Assembly: GCA_963556255.1 (NCBI GenBank)
Contig: OY744609.1
Location: 15,322,244 to 15,386,243 of the forward strand
Direction of reading: 5' to 3'
DNA: 64,000 nt
DNA from: Allolobophora icterica
Lineage: Eukaryota; Annelida; Clitellata; Crassiclitellata; Lumbricidae
In this document: positions 23,388 to 33,841 of the stretch, piece after piece
How the letters are laid out: every line of letters starts with the position of its first letter
Numbering within the stretch: the first letter of the stretch is position 1
Notes under the pieces: model-generated
Databases searched by the model: none
The model's input: only the letters and a program-made list of their open reading frames with translations
What the model was told of the DNA's origin: nothing
Program-made: the position numbers and the translations under genes

Positions 23388-24040
23388 TCTATATAAATAA
23401 AGAGAAGACTCTGTCTGTCACAGCGATGTTTGACCGCGATGCATTTCTACAGCTTTCGACCTTTTCACTCCAAGCCTTCACTACTGTCTCGGGATGGGCA
23501 TTACACACCCAGTGTGAGGCTTCGCGTCCCCCGTTTTCACCGCTACCATGGTCTCCCGGGCCAAAACCTACCCGGGCAATGCATTTTTAGCTGGTAAAAA
23601 AACTTACACTCAACCTATTTTCACTCGCCAGATGGCGCCGTCGGGTTAAGCAGCTACAGTACGGATTCGCTAGAGGGATTGAAACTTTCAATGAGCTAAA
23701 CCCGGCCAACGCCGGGCTAAGCAGTGTTTTGTTGCTTATTCGCTAGAGGGATTGAAACACCCAAAACGCCGGGTTAAGCAGCTTCGCGTCCCCCGTTTTG
23801 ACCGCTTCCATGGTTTCCCGGGCCAAAACCTCTCCCACTTTTTTCCTGGTCAAAACAAATTCGAGTCGACCTATTTTCATTCGCCAGATGGCGCCGCCCG
23901 AGAAGATTCTGTGTGTTTGACCGCCAATTCTCTGTCACCGGCACGCATTTCTAAAGATTCGCCAGATGGCGCAGCCGTAGGGATTTCACTTCACATTAAC
24001 TTCACTGAACTCCCCGGGCAACGCCGGGTAAACCAGCTAG
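23388..24040 (+). mobile_element. non-autonomous Helitron, copy 1
   Basis: Starts TCTATATAAATAAAG after an A and ends CTAG before a T (A/T target). The required 3' hairpin (CCCGGGCAACGCCGGG, 24013-24028) lies 8 bases before CTAG. Related hairpin-like blocks (CCCGGCCAACGCCGGGC at 23702) occur inside, suggesting earlier end capture or tandem growth. It encodes no Rep/helicase. Confidence 0.87.
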
Positions 24041-24672
24041 TACAATATAAACGTTGCCTATTTCGGATGCATATCAGTATCATTAATGTACTACAAGCGC
24101 AGCCATACTCGAAAGATTAACAACAACAACGGAAGCCGACAGGTGAAACAACTATGCTTGAGCGTAATATAAACTTTGAGCACCACATAAGCCACAACAG
24201 CTTCCACAATAGACGAAGACAGCTTCCGTTCATAAGACTGGACTGAGGCAATGTGACATGTTGGCCCTGCACGTGCAGTCTCGTCCTGTGCATCGAACGC
24301 AAGACAAAACGAGAGACAAACACCTGCCAAAACCCGTCTATGTCATCGTAAACCGCGGTTGAAACCCGGGTTTGACGTGCTTGAAAAAGCATCACTGTCA
24401 TCGTCGTTCACGCCATGAAACACACAAATGCAGAGTAGGCCTTAATGGAAATATAACGATAGTGCTGCGCTTGGTAAAGCGCTGCGTAATGCTACTTCTA
24501 CTTACTCATTTATCGGATCGTTCCAGGTCTTTATTGGTGACGTTATATGAGTGAGGCTTCATATTTCACACGACCAGTGAGTAGGCCGAATGTTGAGTTT
24601 GTCGACTCTTGGCATCGGGTTCGTATATTATGGGTAAACTGTTCTTATTTAAATTTAGTGACTTAAAAAACA

Positions 24673-24880
24673 ATGTTTAAATCACCAACTTTAATGAGCG
24701 GTGTTTGGGAACATTTCGTTCGCGATTATGTGGGACAGAAGGCTCAGTGTCAGTTATGTAAATCGAAGCTGAAAATTGTCGGCGGTGCCACACGAAGTAT
24801 GCATATTCATCTCCAGTCCAAGCATCAGATAAAACTGCTCAAATACAAGGACGTTGATGACCCTTGTCGTCTGCAGAACT
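24673..24880 (+). pseudogene. BED zinc-finger N-terminal fragment of a hAT transposase
   Basis: The ORF starts MFKSPTLMSGVWEHFVRD and has the BED pattern: W and F at the start, then CQLCKSKL, then HIHLQSKHQ (C2H2 ligands). BED fingers bind transposon ends or promoters. Homology stops after about 60 residues. The rest of the ORF to 25026 runs through CG-rich terminal repeats. A splice donor after the finger is possible (CAGAAC has none, so not assigned). Confidence 0.65.
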
Positions 24881-25543
24881 TTGGTCTTTGTAGCTGCATA
24901 CGACGACTTTGTTCTTACGCAAGACGTAGTGCAGTAAAATGTTTATCATGTAAAGTTTGGAAACCCGCTAAAAACCCGGGTACCCGGGTTTTTGCTGGCG
25001 CCAATACCGGAAACCCGGGTTCGTAAAAAGCCCTCGGGTTTGCATTCCCTACATCCAGTGCTTTCGTGAAAAGCTACTGTGTGTGTCAGCGACTTCAGCA
25101 CCTCTAGAACGTATTTTTTTCACATGGCGGAATTTTTATGAGGCCTCACAAGGAATGTCTTGGTCAGAAAATTCTGAGCGAATTGTTTTTATAAAATACA
25201 AAAGGCATTTGGAATAACAGTTTGCATAAAGCACTTTTGTAAATACGAATTCGGAATTATCTGCAGTCTGCAATTTAAAGTTAATTTGCCTGAATAAAAT
25301 AAGAGACTCACGTTTTCATTAAATTAGCGAGTAGTCAGACTTGACAATCTTTTGTAAGGAAAAGAAGTCTTGGTCTCGGTCTTGAGGTTCAAAGTCTTGG
25401 TCTTGGTCTTGGTCTCGAGGTTCAAAGTCTTGGTCTTGGTCTCGAGGTTCAAAGTCTTGGTCTTGGTCTTGAGGTTTAAGGTCTTCACTACAAGACTGGA
25501 ATTATGTACTTAGTTCGCTTTGCATTAGTACTTTGTGTGCATA

Positions 25544-25901
25544 TCTATATAAATAAAGCAAAGACTGTCTGTCTGTCCTCTGTCACAGCGATCTTTGACC
25601 GGGATGTATTTCTACACCGTTCGACCTTTTCACTCCAAACCTTCACTACTGTCTCGGGGTGGGCATTACACACCCAGTGTGAGGCTTCGCGCCCCCCGTT
25701 TTCACCGCTTCCATGGTGAAAACGGACGAAAACCTCTCAAAAACTCCCACTTCTTAAAAATTCGAGTCGACCTATTTTCATTCGCCAGATGGCGCCACCC
25801 GAGAAGATTCTCTGTGTTTCACCGAAAATTCTCTGTCACCGGCACGCATTTCTAAAGATTCACCAGATGGCGCAGCCGTAGAGATTTCACTTCACAGTAA
25901 C
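25544..25901 (+). mobile_element. non-autonomous Helitron, copy 2, 3'-truncated
   Basis: Starts TCTATATAAATAAAG after an A and is closely similar to copy 1, including CACACCCAGTGTGAGGCTTC and CGCCAGATGGCGC. The similarity ends at about 25901, where a (TGG)n run takes over. The hairpin and CTAG end are missing. It lies 38 bases beyond the outer hAT target duplication. Confidence 0.8.
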
Positions 25902-26459
25902 TGGTGGTGGTGGTGGTGGTGGCTTATAACCCAGGGCAACTGTAGAAGTATTGAACGTTTCACTCTATTCCTAACGAGGGGCGTGCCTGCCACGAGAGGA
26001 GAGTTCTCCTTAATTTTTAATTGTGCATAGTTAATTAGATGCGGCTCAGGTGCAGCGAGGCGAGCAGCCTACATGATAGGTCGTGCATAGATAATTAGTT
26101 GTAACAAGCACGTGTGTCTGAGCGCGTGAAGATTTCTGCTTACGAGTCGATGTTTGAAATTCTGTAGAAGTGTTGCTGACTATCTGAACCATAGTTCGAG
26201 AATTCGTGACTTTCGGTTTTAAAATTCGTCAAAATTCGCGAATTTTTGGTCTATTTTAAAATTCGTCAAAATTCGTCAAAATTCGTTGGGCCATTGTTGG
26301 GCTTTTTTACATTGACAGTGGCGTTTTGTAAAAACAGCGTAAGCAATAACAACAAATGTGATGACATCATGATTTGTTGTGTTAAGCTTCTGCTTAGAAT
26401 TTAATGTAAAATTCAATATAAAAGGTTATTACGTAACGAGTTAATTTAGTAAAAATCTA

Positions 26460-26915
26460 ATTTCTCAAAGATGAAAGAACATGGACCGGATTGGAAGTGT
26501 GTAGTAATTTTGGAGGATAGGCTAAGGTAAGGGTAATCCAAAAATACAGTGTTTTTGTGACAAGGAATTTGTTGGTTGTTCTGCCCGAATTCGGGAGCAT
26601 TTGCATGGCGAAATACAGCAACCAGAGTCGAGTGGGAGCAGTGGGCTATTCCTGACTCAGAATCAGACAGGGCTGTAGTCGAGGGTATGCGCGGGTATAC
26701 AGCGTATACTTACCTCTAGAGACCGTATACTCACCTCACAAAATATTTGTACTAATTTCTAAGTAGTTTCGGAAAACTAACCATTAGCGTATACGCACCT
26801 CTAATTAGTTTCGGAAAACTAACTGGTAGCGTATACTCACCTCTAATTTTACCACTACAGCCCTGGAATCAGAGGACGATGAAGTAGAAGACACAGCTCG
26901 GTGAACGTTGCCAAC
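26460..26915 (+). pseudogene. BED-finger hAT transposase remnant
   Basis: MKEHGPDWKCVVILEDRLR is followed by a GTAAGG donor-like site. Farther on, QCFCDKEFVGCSARIREHLH fits a BED finger. An acidic segment (SESEDDEVEDTAR) follows after the MITE at 26668-26865. Stops and a frame change show decay. Upstream ATTCGTCAAAATTCG repeats (26225-26290) may be its terminal repeats. Confidence 0.45.
26668..26865. mobile_element. hAT-type MITE with 8-bp target duplication
   Basis: Starts CAGGGCTGTAGTCGAGG and ends ACTACAGCCCTG, between exact GAATCAGA (26660-26667 and 26866-26873). The interior has repeated GCGTATACTCACCTCTAATT-like units. It is inserted in the acidic linker of the BED remnant. Confidence 0.9.
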
Positions 26916-27164
26916 CCTTTTTAACCATGTTCGGTTGCAAGCTGTGTTAGTGACTGACTGGTAAGTGGTAACACTGGAGCTGGGGCACTGGTCTCCTTAA
27001 AACGGATTTTTTGTGAACAGCCACAGTCGCTGACGTGGTGTTTCAATTGCCAGACATTTGTGTGTTTTGGCCGCGTATTATTTTTCAAGGGCGCACTCAG
27101 TGGCCGGATCTACCTTCGTCTGATTTAGAAGCCAGTGTAAGGAAGGAAAAGCATGCGTGGATCC

Positions 27165-27300
27165 AATGATGGGCAAGATACTTTTCAAAAGTATTTTGAA
27201 AATACAAAATAAAATACTTTTTAAAAGTATTTTGAAAATACAAAATAAAACAGTATTTTGAAAATACTTTTGAAATTAGTTTTTCAAAATACTTTTGAGA
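27165..27300. repeat. hAT-like terminal region (AAAGTATTTTGAAAATAC repeats)
   Basis: GATGGGCAAGATACTTTTCA opens a run of AGTATTTTGAAAATACAAAA units in both orientations. This is typical of one end of a widespread hAT group. The partner end and target duplication were not found. Confidence 0.5.
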
Positions 27301-27406
27301 AATCAACATTTTTTACTTTTATCACTAATCATCAGCTAGCCATAAGCCACGCATCAGCTGTTTTTAATAGGGGCAATTTCGTAATTGTTTGAAAAATGTT
27401 CTACTT

Positions 27407-28182
27407 CAGATTTTCTTAACCGGTGTGTCGAGACACACTAGTGTGTAGCGAAACGACCGGGAGTGTGTCGCGTAAACTTCGTGTGTCGTTGGTGTGTCGC
27501 GAAAAATTGGAACCGATCTCTGATTAGACGTAGCGCCCGTAATAGGCTGCAGGGTGCCCTGGTCTTGGCCTTCGAGTTACGCTTTAGAAGTTTGGAGATT
27601 GCGATTACTGATGATGCGAAATCAGATTTTGGCAGCAATGAGACGAATTCTAGCACCACCAATAGTGAATGCGAAAATGATGCTGCTGCAACTGCTAGTT
27701 TTATAAAAGTAAACCAATCATGAAAAACATGAAAAATAAGAAATCTAGACTGAAGAATATGCGCAAGCAATCCTCAAGAACTCAGTTCTGGGCTAAGACG
27801 TACAAAGAAGAACATTAAAAAACACTGGCGAGCAAAGCAATAAAAGAGTAGGTTTCATTTCATAGTTCCTACTTATATGAGCAAGGTTTTTCTCAGATGA
27901 ACAACATAAAGAACAAAAAACGAAAAAACTGGTTAGAGAGAAAAATCTAGGAGCAAAAATCCCAGTAAATGTTAGGCCTACTAAGTTAATGTAGAAACCA
28001 CAAAGGACTCAACATGAACGTTTTCATTCATTGCAAATGTTAACAAGTCAAAATTTTAAGTATATAATTAGTTTAACTTTAACATTTTTAACATTATTCA
28101 CACACGACGATAGCTTGGTGTGTCGCCAAATTTGGTTGCAAGTTTAGGTGTGTCGTGTGTCAAAAAAGGTTCAGAACCACTG
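27407..28182. mobile_element. 776-bp hAT element with 8-bp target duplication
   Basis: Starts CAGATTTTCTTAACCGGTGTG and ends AAAAGGTTCAGAACCACTG. Exact TTCTACTT flanks it (27399-27406 and 28183-28190). Both ends carry GTGTGTCG repeats. ORFs inside are short and unrecognised, so it is a non-autonomous deletion derivative. A 27-bp repeat (ATCATCAGCTAGCCATAAGC...) lies farther out at 27328-27354 and 28224-28250. Confidence 0.88.
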
Positions 28183-28344
28183 TTCTACTTCAACATGTAA
28201 ACAACAGGGTTAGCCCGTAACTCATCATCAGCTAGCCATAAGCCACGCATGAATTTCCTGTACTCATTCGCCAATACCGAGATATTTCTTTAATTTGTAG
28301 TTCTCTCTTCTCCTGAGCCAACTGCAAATTCTTCATGCGAGACA

Positions 28345-28770
28345 TGGGTGCTCACGAAGGCTTCACAAAAGAGACTGTTAGCATTCGAACGAAAATGCTA
28401 TAGTAAGATGCTCAGAATAGGATGGATTCAAAAGGTCAGCAATGAAGAATTAATTATACAGAAGAATCAATCTGACTGAAAATCTCACGCAAAAGATTAT
28501 CCAGAGAAAGTTAAGACTTTTCGGACATATCTGCAGAACGAAAGAGGACAGAAAAATTAAAACTTTGATTTTTGGAATAATGGAAGGCACAAACAAAAGA
28601 GGAAGACCTCACATGGAATGTGATGACATTGAAGAATGGTGTGGAGCAAGTCTCCAGGAACTGAGTCACTCGGCACTAGACAGAATGGAGTGGAGAGACA
28701 TTGTAAGGAAGGCATCAGACACCTATGGCGCTGAGCCCATGGTTATTGAATGAATGAATGAAATTTCAGT
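28345..28770 (+). mobile_element. RTE-like LINE C-terminal fragment with (TGAA)n tail
   Basis: The + strand encodes LLAFERKCYSKMLRIGWIQK, then KLRLFGHICRTKEDRK and NKRGRPHMECDDIEEW. These are the usual C-terminal motifs of RTE/endonuclease-RT elements (FGH, GRGRP.). The ORF ends GAEPMVIE, followed by GAATGAATGAATGAA. Confidence 0.7.
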
Positions 28771-28889
28771 CGCTCAATATATAATGAAAAATGTGCTTTT
28801 GTTGAGATTTTTTAAACCTGTTGTAAGTTGGTTTATAACTAACCTGTAACACTGGCAGGCTAGGCTGGCAGTACTTCAGCATGTTTTTG

Positions 28890-29000
28890 GTTGGAAGTCG
28901 TAATCGTAATCTCGAAATTTCTACAGCTTCCACAAAAGCGAAGTCGCGGGAACCAGCTTATTCACAGGCGCAATAAGTCGTAAGCCTCCCGTGTCTGGAG
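28890..29000 (-). repeat. LINE-like 3' tail, family B
   Basis: Contains GTCGTAATCGTAATCTCGAA, ATTTCTACAGC and AGCTTATTCACAGGCGC. It matches the block at 1085-1205. Confidence 0.5.
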
Positions 29001-30324
29001 CGGTCCACCTTCATCAAGATCGAGGGGAGACAGGTTCCGGCTGACGATCAACTCTACCAACAGCTCGGAGTTCAACCGAAACCCGTTCTACGTGTAGGAC
29101 AATCCTGGGTTGTTCGGGAGATATACTGACGACAACTCTACGTTACTCAGAGACTCTGTCATCTGTAACATCTAGTTGGGAATCCGTTGGTAGAGCTCTG
29201 CGTGGGTTGCGCGATCCTTCTGCCGGTGACTCTTCTAGATATCTGAGTAATGTTCGCCAACAGACAAACTCTCCATCGCTAATTCAGAGTAAACCTCAAT
29301 TTATTGTTAACAGCTGCGTTCTGACAGCTGTCTTATTGAATAAACGAATATACAAAGTTCTAGTTAAAACAAACTGCTACTTCAGCATGTTCTAGTTTAA
29401 AAAAACTGCTAAAACTGGTCACAAGTGTTGCTACATGTTTGTCTGTCTTGTTAAAAACTGTTACACGGATAAAGTGTAATATCTTTCTTTGTTAAATTTA
29501 CTCTGTAATCAGTTTATCATCTAAATCACTCGTATGACGTCATTTTAAAACGAAGAGACAGATTTAAATAAGAATGGAACTGAGATTTAAACTGGCAAGA
29601 CAGAAAGCATTTTGAGTAACATGAGCTGACTCGTTTGAGGTATTACACTTGAGTAAAAGTGTATTGCACCATAGCACGTTGGTTTATAATACAAATCCAC
29701 TGTGTTTTGGTAGATCATCCTGCTATGCTAACAAAAAGTACCTACAGATCATCAAAGAATAAGGCATCCTCCTCGGCACTTTTGATGCCCTTATATCCCC
29801 ATCGGAGTATGCAAATTCTAAAAATTTGGGAGTATCTTTTATGCCTCTATTGTAATCTTCTCCACATTTTGTAAGCAACAAGTGATCCTGTCTTCATTGA
29901 AACTTTTTCATTTGAAACAGACTAATAGCTTTTTGCCAGCACAGACGAAAAATACGTCTGTGCCCATGCGTTTGGCCAGTTGTAAGACTTTGTAAGAGAA
30001 GCCAAAGTTAATTGCTGTTGAGTTGAACTAAGACGTGTCGCCCTATTGTTTGCTTCCTATTTATGACCGCAGTAACGTGGATTGTTACTGCGATTGGCTA
30101 TAGACCATATCTAGATTCCTGAATGATGTCTGACCTCAGTAGACACCCATTTATTATATTACGGCCAGAACATCGTTTGTCCGACATAAATCTCGTAATT
30201 GCACCGCGACCTAAACGGTAAGTGACGCACGGTAAGCATTTGCCCAAATCCCAACACGTATAGCAATTCATAAAAATTCATAAATTTATTCTTGCCGCTA
30301 TTGGTTGAGAATAAATAAATAAAT
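29001..30324. other. no gene recognised
   Basis: AT-rich DNA without supported exons. Short ORFs at 29207 and 29659 show no family signature. Confidence 0.5.
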
Positions 30325-30530
30325 TTCTGCAATGAACATATATCCAACAGTGTGGAATGACTTGCCATCTTCCCTTCGCCTATCTCCTCGTACATAGCCT
30401 ACTCGTCTTCCTTCTACACCCTATTGAAGACTTCTCTATGATCAGGCCTGGCTCGGGAGCGCCTCTGAGTAGAACTCTTGAAGAGGCGCTATATAAATTT
30501 TATGATTGATTGATTGATTGATTGATCCAG
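30325..30530 (+). mobile_element. LINE 3' end (family A) with (ATTG)n tail
   Basis: A decayed RT tail (VWNDLPSSLRLSP) is followed by GAGCGCCTCTGAGTAG...GAAGAGGCGCTATATAAATT and then (GATT)n at 30504-30525. This is one of the cleanest stem-loop copies. Confidence 0.75.
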
Positions 30531-31553
30531 CTTCCACTCGCATGCATAGCTTTTTAGTCGCCTAAATATCCAGCTTCCACTAGTAGGTAGGGCCTATAGC
30601 TTTTTAATCGCACAAAATGCATAGGCTCACTGACCCTAACCCTGAGCCCTAAGTATTTATGAAGTGCTCTACGTGTTGGGATTTGGGAATTTACGCACGG
30701 TAATGGTCTTGTGGTCATCATTCAACTATGTCTCACTTCAGACTATGTAGGCTCTACTTCAGTGATTTAGTAACTTTCGCGTTTGAACGTTGTGGCCACA
30801 TTAATCAGCCTTGGCTGATAATAGGCCTAACTGTCAATTAATGACGTCATATTTATATGTCCAAATTAATCCAAAGGTTTGTCAGTCACACAGCAGCAGC
30901 AATCCAAGTAATACAAAGCAAGGAATGAACAAGTCAGATGCAGAGCGTCTGATTTAAGGCGAGCGATCGATCGCTCTCCTTGGTCGCTCACCTATAGCAA
31001 AGGCACCGGCGAGCGATTTACCGCTCGGCTAGCCGAAGGCTTCTCACCGTCGGTGACAGTCGGTCGTCGCTTGCTGAGTTTGAGTTAGACTCCAAGACGA
31101 TAGACGAACCTGGAGCCAGACCATTATTTACTTACGTAATTGAGATTACTTCAATTTACTAACTTGCGGCAGCGGTGAATGCGTTTTAGGCCTCAGTCGG
31201 TAATTTTTTGCACGCACACAACGTCATATCTTTTGACTTTTGTAAAGGCCAGCGAAATGAAACGATATTATTATTTTTTAAATGCCCCGAGGTACAGAGC
31301 ATCCCTCATGGACTTAAATATTAACTAATGCAGAAAAAAGTGTCCGGAATGGCCCTCATCATCTGTTTCCTGGCTGGCGAAAGTGCCCCTAAAAGCTACC
31401 GCGTTGAAACGCTGTATCGTTAGCGAAAGGCGTTGGTGTAAGAAAGAGGTCTCTCGTGGATCCCTCGTAACGGTGCACAGCTTTTATCCCAGGTCCGAAA
31501 GGAAACTCAGGCCTTCATTGTTGATCGGGCCCAGGGTTTCGAAGGCCAAAGGA
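30531..31553. other. no gene recognised
   Basis: Nothing is supported beyond a small inverted motif, GAGCGATCGATCGCTC (30961-30976), followed by more GAGCGATTTACCGCTC-type repeats. Confidence 0.5.
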
Positions 31554-31561
31554 ATGAAGAG

Positions 31562-33824
31562 TAGGGTGGTTCACAGATACATGGTAAAAAATAAAGTTCA
31601 AGCTAGAAACCAGGACACCCTCTCAGTTTTTTAGACCTATCAATAGTATTATTGAGACAAAATTTCAGCTTCTTATTCCAACTGGAAGACGATGCTCACG
31701 GACTGTGTTACTTTGTCATATACCGATAAATAGACATTAATTGCAGAAATGAATGTGTCGAGCATACAAATGCATTTTATTTCTAGATAGATCAAATATA
31801 ATTGTAATTTGACAACATATGTGATACAAGAACAGTTAGCCAGATGGAACTGTGAAGTTTCAGTAGGTTTAATTAATTGGAAATGTCCAAAAATGTCAAA
31901 AACATCGTCCAATCCATGAATATCGAATGTCGATTTTTCTTGTTTTATAATTTCAACACCCGTTGCCGTCTTTGACTCTAGAAACTGCAAGGCTTTGCAA
32001 GCACTGCGTCGACAGCAGACTTCTTTGTTGTGTGAGTGAGAACAGCTTTCCTATTTGCCTCGACCACTTGCAGAATAAACTGCTTTTCTTCATCATTGGT
32101 GATGAGTCGGTAGAATTCCTCGAAGAACTTCACACCCTCTCAGCCGCGCCATTCACCACTCTCAACTGCTGAATAATCTCTCTACCTTGCTTGCGATCCT
32201 CATTCTGGATCCATTACTCTGGTGGAAGTGTAACAAAGGAATCACTCATCTTCAGGCATGACAGTAGTGTCAATGCTCACTGAGTTGTAAAATTGCCCAA
32301 AACCCCTCCTTGAGTACCGTAGTATCAGCTCTCACCTTCTTTCACCAGGCTTTGCAGTCATTCTGTCGACAATCTTCATTTTATCTGTTACAGGAAGTTG
32401 GTCTTGCAGTCATTCTGTCGACAGTCTTCACTTTATCTGTTATAGGAACTACAGCCTCATCTGAAAGGTACCACAAGTGGTTTTCTAGGACCTTCCTGGC
32501 AGCAATGCTGATCTCACAGTCAATAGACTCATATTGTCCAATACCAATCCAAAGTGACAGATCTTGTTCTGGAGCTTCAGCAGCAAGGGGCCTTTGTCTA
32601 TGCCTTTGCGTAATCAGGGCACCAAACTTCAAAAATCAATGAATCTTGAGTTTCTTCTTGAGTACATCAGGTTGATCGCGAAAAAAAGGTAGATTTTGAT
32701 TGCATACAGTAACTTGGCCATCCAATGTGCATGGTGAATTGGCCCAGGGCTCTCCAGTGAATTATTGAAGGCTGACTTCCAAGGACAACCACTGTCAGTG
32801 TCAACCAGCTCTTGGTAGTTGTCTCTGATCTTTGAATCTGACTTTCTTTCAGCGAACTCCTTGAGAAAACTGACGCTGTTTCATGGGGTCTTCAGTGCCG
32901 GATATGACTTCCAGTCCTCGGAAGATGACACGTGTCACACTTTCCCAGCAGCTTTAAATCTCTTGAAGATTGGAATTTATGGTGAACAGATGGACTGCAG
33001 CACAAGATGAATACTTTGGCTAAAATCAATTCCATTACAAGAAGACGGCAGGCCAACCACAGGAGCTCTCAGCCTACTTGTCTTCCAGCAGAACAAACAC
33101 TCCGTTTAAATGCCCAGTGTTGACAGACAATGTATCAAAGCTCAAGGCTTGAACCTTGTCAACTGTGAGTTTTCACAGCGTCAGAAGAATATGAACGACC
33201 ATGAATTCATTGTATCCTGTCCCAAGGCTTGGGCACAAAGACGAACTTATCCACACCACCACCTGGAACCAGCACTGGCAAGCGGTCAACATTTCCTGCT
33301 CCAAAGATCTTAAGCAGGGTTTTCCCCCAACCCAGTGTAGCACCAGTGGTAATCTGGTACAAATTCAGATCTTACGGCTTCAGCATGCTGTATCCTGGCT
33401 TTCTTGCGCACTCTGTGGATGGTTAAAAGTGGCAGGACAGAAGGATCACAGCCAAGCACTGCAGCAATTGTAATGTAAAATTTCACTTCTGAAAACATGT
33501 CAACCAAAAACACAGGACGTGGGCACCATGACCTTCAACAAGAACTGTGCACTTTTTTTATTCCAAGTACCAGTAAGTAAGTAAGTATGATAGCACAAAT
33601 GAAACTATTTCAAGCTCATCTCCATGACAAATGTTGACCAGGTTATACGGCATCAAGATTTACAGCAAATACTACTATATGGTAATATTTATATGTCATT
33701 GAGCACCATCTTCCAGTTGGAATAGGAAGCTGAAATTTTATCTCAATAATACAATTGACAGGTCTAAAAAACTTAGAGGGTGTCCTGGTTTCTAGCTTGA
33801 ACTTTATTTTTTTGGACCACACTA
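31562..33824 (-). mobile_element. 2.26-kb element, 8-bp target duplication, long TIRs
   Basis: Starts TAGGGTGGTTC and ends GGACCACACTA. Exact ATGAAGAG flanks it (31554-31561 and 33825-33832). The terminal inverted repeats extend about 130 bp (to about 31695 and 33710), including AAGTTCAAGCTAGAAACCAG. The minus strand between them holds remnants of a transposase-like family. TAGGG ends with 8-bp duplications fit a hAT-like group. Confidence 0.82.
31960..33500 (-). pseudogene. degenerate transposase-like protein
   Basis: Blocks in order on the minus strand: VLGCDPSVLPLLTIHRVRKK, then VDRLPVLVPGGGVDKFVFVP, then LLWLACRLLVMELILAKVF, then ENHLWYLSDEAVV, then VNGAAERV...NDEEKQFILQVVEANRK. Similar block sets occur in many uncharacterised proteins of cnidarian, aphid and other genomes. 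I recall no formal family name. A His/Glu-rich CRHH.ME-like motif and an Asp-containing block suggest a DDE-type enzyme. Stops and frameshifts show it is dead. Confidence 0.55.
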
Positions 33825-33841
33825 ATGAAGAGGTGTGTCGA

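Larger units (their letters stand above)
23213..25051 (+). mobile_element. hAT element with BED-finger exon, nested
   Basis: Ends TATGGAATGCAAACCCG and CGGGTTTGCATTCCCTA are flanked by exact CATCCAGT (23205-23212 and 25052-25059). The subterminal regions are rich in AACCCGGGT in both orientations. A BED-type zinc-finger exon lies at 24673-24880. The rest of the transposase is absent, so the copy is non-autonomous. It carries a Helitron at 23388-24040. Confidence 0.87.
22780..25498. mobile_element. outer hAT element of a three-level nest
   Basis: Ends CAGACTTGATG and CACTACAAGACTG are flanked by exact GAATTATG (22772-22779 and 25499-25506). Subterminal GTCTTGGTCTTGAGGTTCAA repeats occur near both ends in the same orientation, at 22840-22950 and 25365-25480. 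No transposase is seen that must belong to it. Most of its 2.7 kb is the younger insertion 23213-25051. Confidence 0.82.
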
